A stretch of 5,452 nucleotides of DNA from an uncultured bacterium (lineage in GTDB: Bacteria > Actinomycetota > Actinomycetes > S36-B12). This document shows positions 4,814 through 5,452 of this stretch, in pieces (positions within the stretch are counted from its first letter, which is position 1; every line of letters starts with the position of its first letter). The notes under the pieces were generated by a model that did not search any database, was not told the origin of the DNA, and saw only the letters and a program-made list of their open reading frames with translations. The position numbers and the translations under genes were made by a program. The DNA lies in NCBI GenBank assembly GCA_903954205.1, contig CAJBMR010000277.1:1-5452 (forward strand). Reading direction: 5' to 3'.

Positions 4814-5452
4814 ATGAAGGCCACCATCTTCGACGGCACGTCGCAACGTCCGTTCACCCCGAACGATGCACAGGCGGTCTCGGCGTCGACCCCCTACGTC
4901 TGGATCGATGTGATCCCGTCGGGCCCTAAGGATCCGCAGGTGCTCGCCCTGCTCAAGGACATGGGCTTCACGGAAATGGTGGCGACGTACACCACGCGCG
5001 CCTATTCCAGCGGAATGTTCCAGGCATTCGGTGACAACATGCTCGGCAGCACCTACGCCGCGCCCGACTCAGGAGATACCCCGGTCCTCGTCCACTGCGT
5101 CTGGAATGCCGGGTGCTTCATCACCATTCGGACGGGAGCCGATAAGGCCATAGCCGCGGCTCTCGAGGACCTGGGACCGACCGCCAAGTCGCTCTTCGCA
5201 AGTCCTGGCCCGGCACCCGGCGTCATCCTCCAGCTCATCCTCGACAGCATCGATCGCCAGCTCACCAACCTCCAGACGCAGATTGGCCTGCTTGACGGTC
5301 AGATCATCGTGACGACCAACCCAGAGCAGATCACGCAACTACAGCAACTGCGCTCCCCCATCGAAGCCCTGGCCACGTCTGTTCCGGGATATGCCGAGAA
5401 CCTCAGCGAGTCGCTCGTCGACCCGGCATCGCTCCCCGGCGTCGATTCAGCC
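4814..5452 (+). CDS. CorA-like metal-transporter protein, N-terminal part (runs off right edge)
   Basis: An open frame of 213 codons from the ATG at 4814 to the window end without a stop. The layout resembles the cytoplasmic domain of CorA (Mg2+/Co2+ channel family): an early PYVWIDV strand (residues 27-33), an alpha/beta region with VLVHC and CFITIRTGAD (91-110), then ILQLILDSIDRQLTNLQTQIGLLD (138-161), which fits CorA's long helix before the membrane. LQQLRSPIEALATSVPGYAENLSE (177-199) fits the returning helix segment. The two membrane helices and the GMN motif would lie beyond the edge and are not seen. The segment 50-85 is poorly conserved: the family's usual Leu/Glu-Asp stretch is replaced by YTTRAYSSGMFQAFGDNM, so it may be a divergent, non-Mg2+ member. 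The start lies one base after the hydrolase stop and has no ribosome binding site, pointing to translational coupling. The family call is fair and the function inferred. Confidence 0.72.
   Translation, partial: MKATIFDGTSQRPFTPNDAQAVSASTPYVWIDVIPSGPKDPQVLALLKDMGFTEMVATYTTRAYSSGMFQAFGDNMLGSTYAAPDSGDTPVLVHCVWNAGCFITIRTGADKAIAAALEDLGPTAKSLFASPGPAPGVILQLILDSIDRQLTNLQTQIGLLDGQIIVTTNPEQITQLQQLRSPIEALATSVPGYAENLSESLVDPASLPGVDSA

Overview
The window is GC-rich, with strongly G/C-ending codons, GTG starts, TANNNT-type -10 elements and apparently leaderless genes. It looks like a chromosomal segment of a high-GC actinobacterium; I cannot assign a genus. No mobile element, CRISPR array, integrase or phage gene is visible. 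I did not find a clearly new multi-gene system. The most interesting material is in the non-coding leaders and in an unusual CorA-like protein at the right edge.

Layout. (1) 1-1326, minus strand: the N-terminal 442 codons of arginyl-tRNA synthetase (argS), with its C-terminal anticodon-binding end cut off by the left edge. (2) 1327-1592: a divergent intergenic region holding a leaderless-type argS promoter and a long structured leader for the next gene. (3) 1593-1796, plus: a 67-aa cold-shock protein, followed by a 16-bp-stem UUCG-loop terminator. (4) 1850-2044: a short gap with a direct repeat and small palindromes. (5) 2045-2338, plus: a 97-aa two-helix membrane protein of unknown function. 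(6) 2368-2440, plus: tRNA-Arg(CCG). (7) 2477-3778, plus: an MFS transporter of the metabolite:H+ symporter type. (8) 3847-4812, plus: an HSL-family alpha/beta hydrolase. (9) 4814-5452, plus: the N-terminal 213 codons of a CorA-like protein, running off the right edge.

How the parts may work together. argS and tRNA-Arg(CCG) are both parts of arginine decoding and lie about 1 kb apart on opposite strands. The cold-shock gene is a self-contained monocistronic unit. The transporter, hydrolase and CorA-like genes are co-oriented; the hydrolase and CorA-like genes are separated by one base and are probably translationally coupled. Joint uptake and hydrolysis of an ester-type substrate is possible but is only an inference from order.
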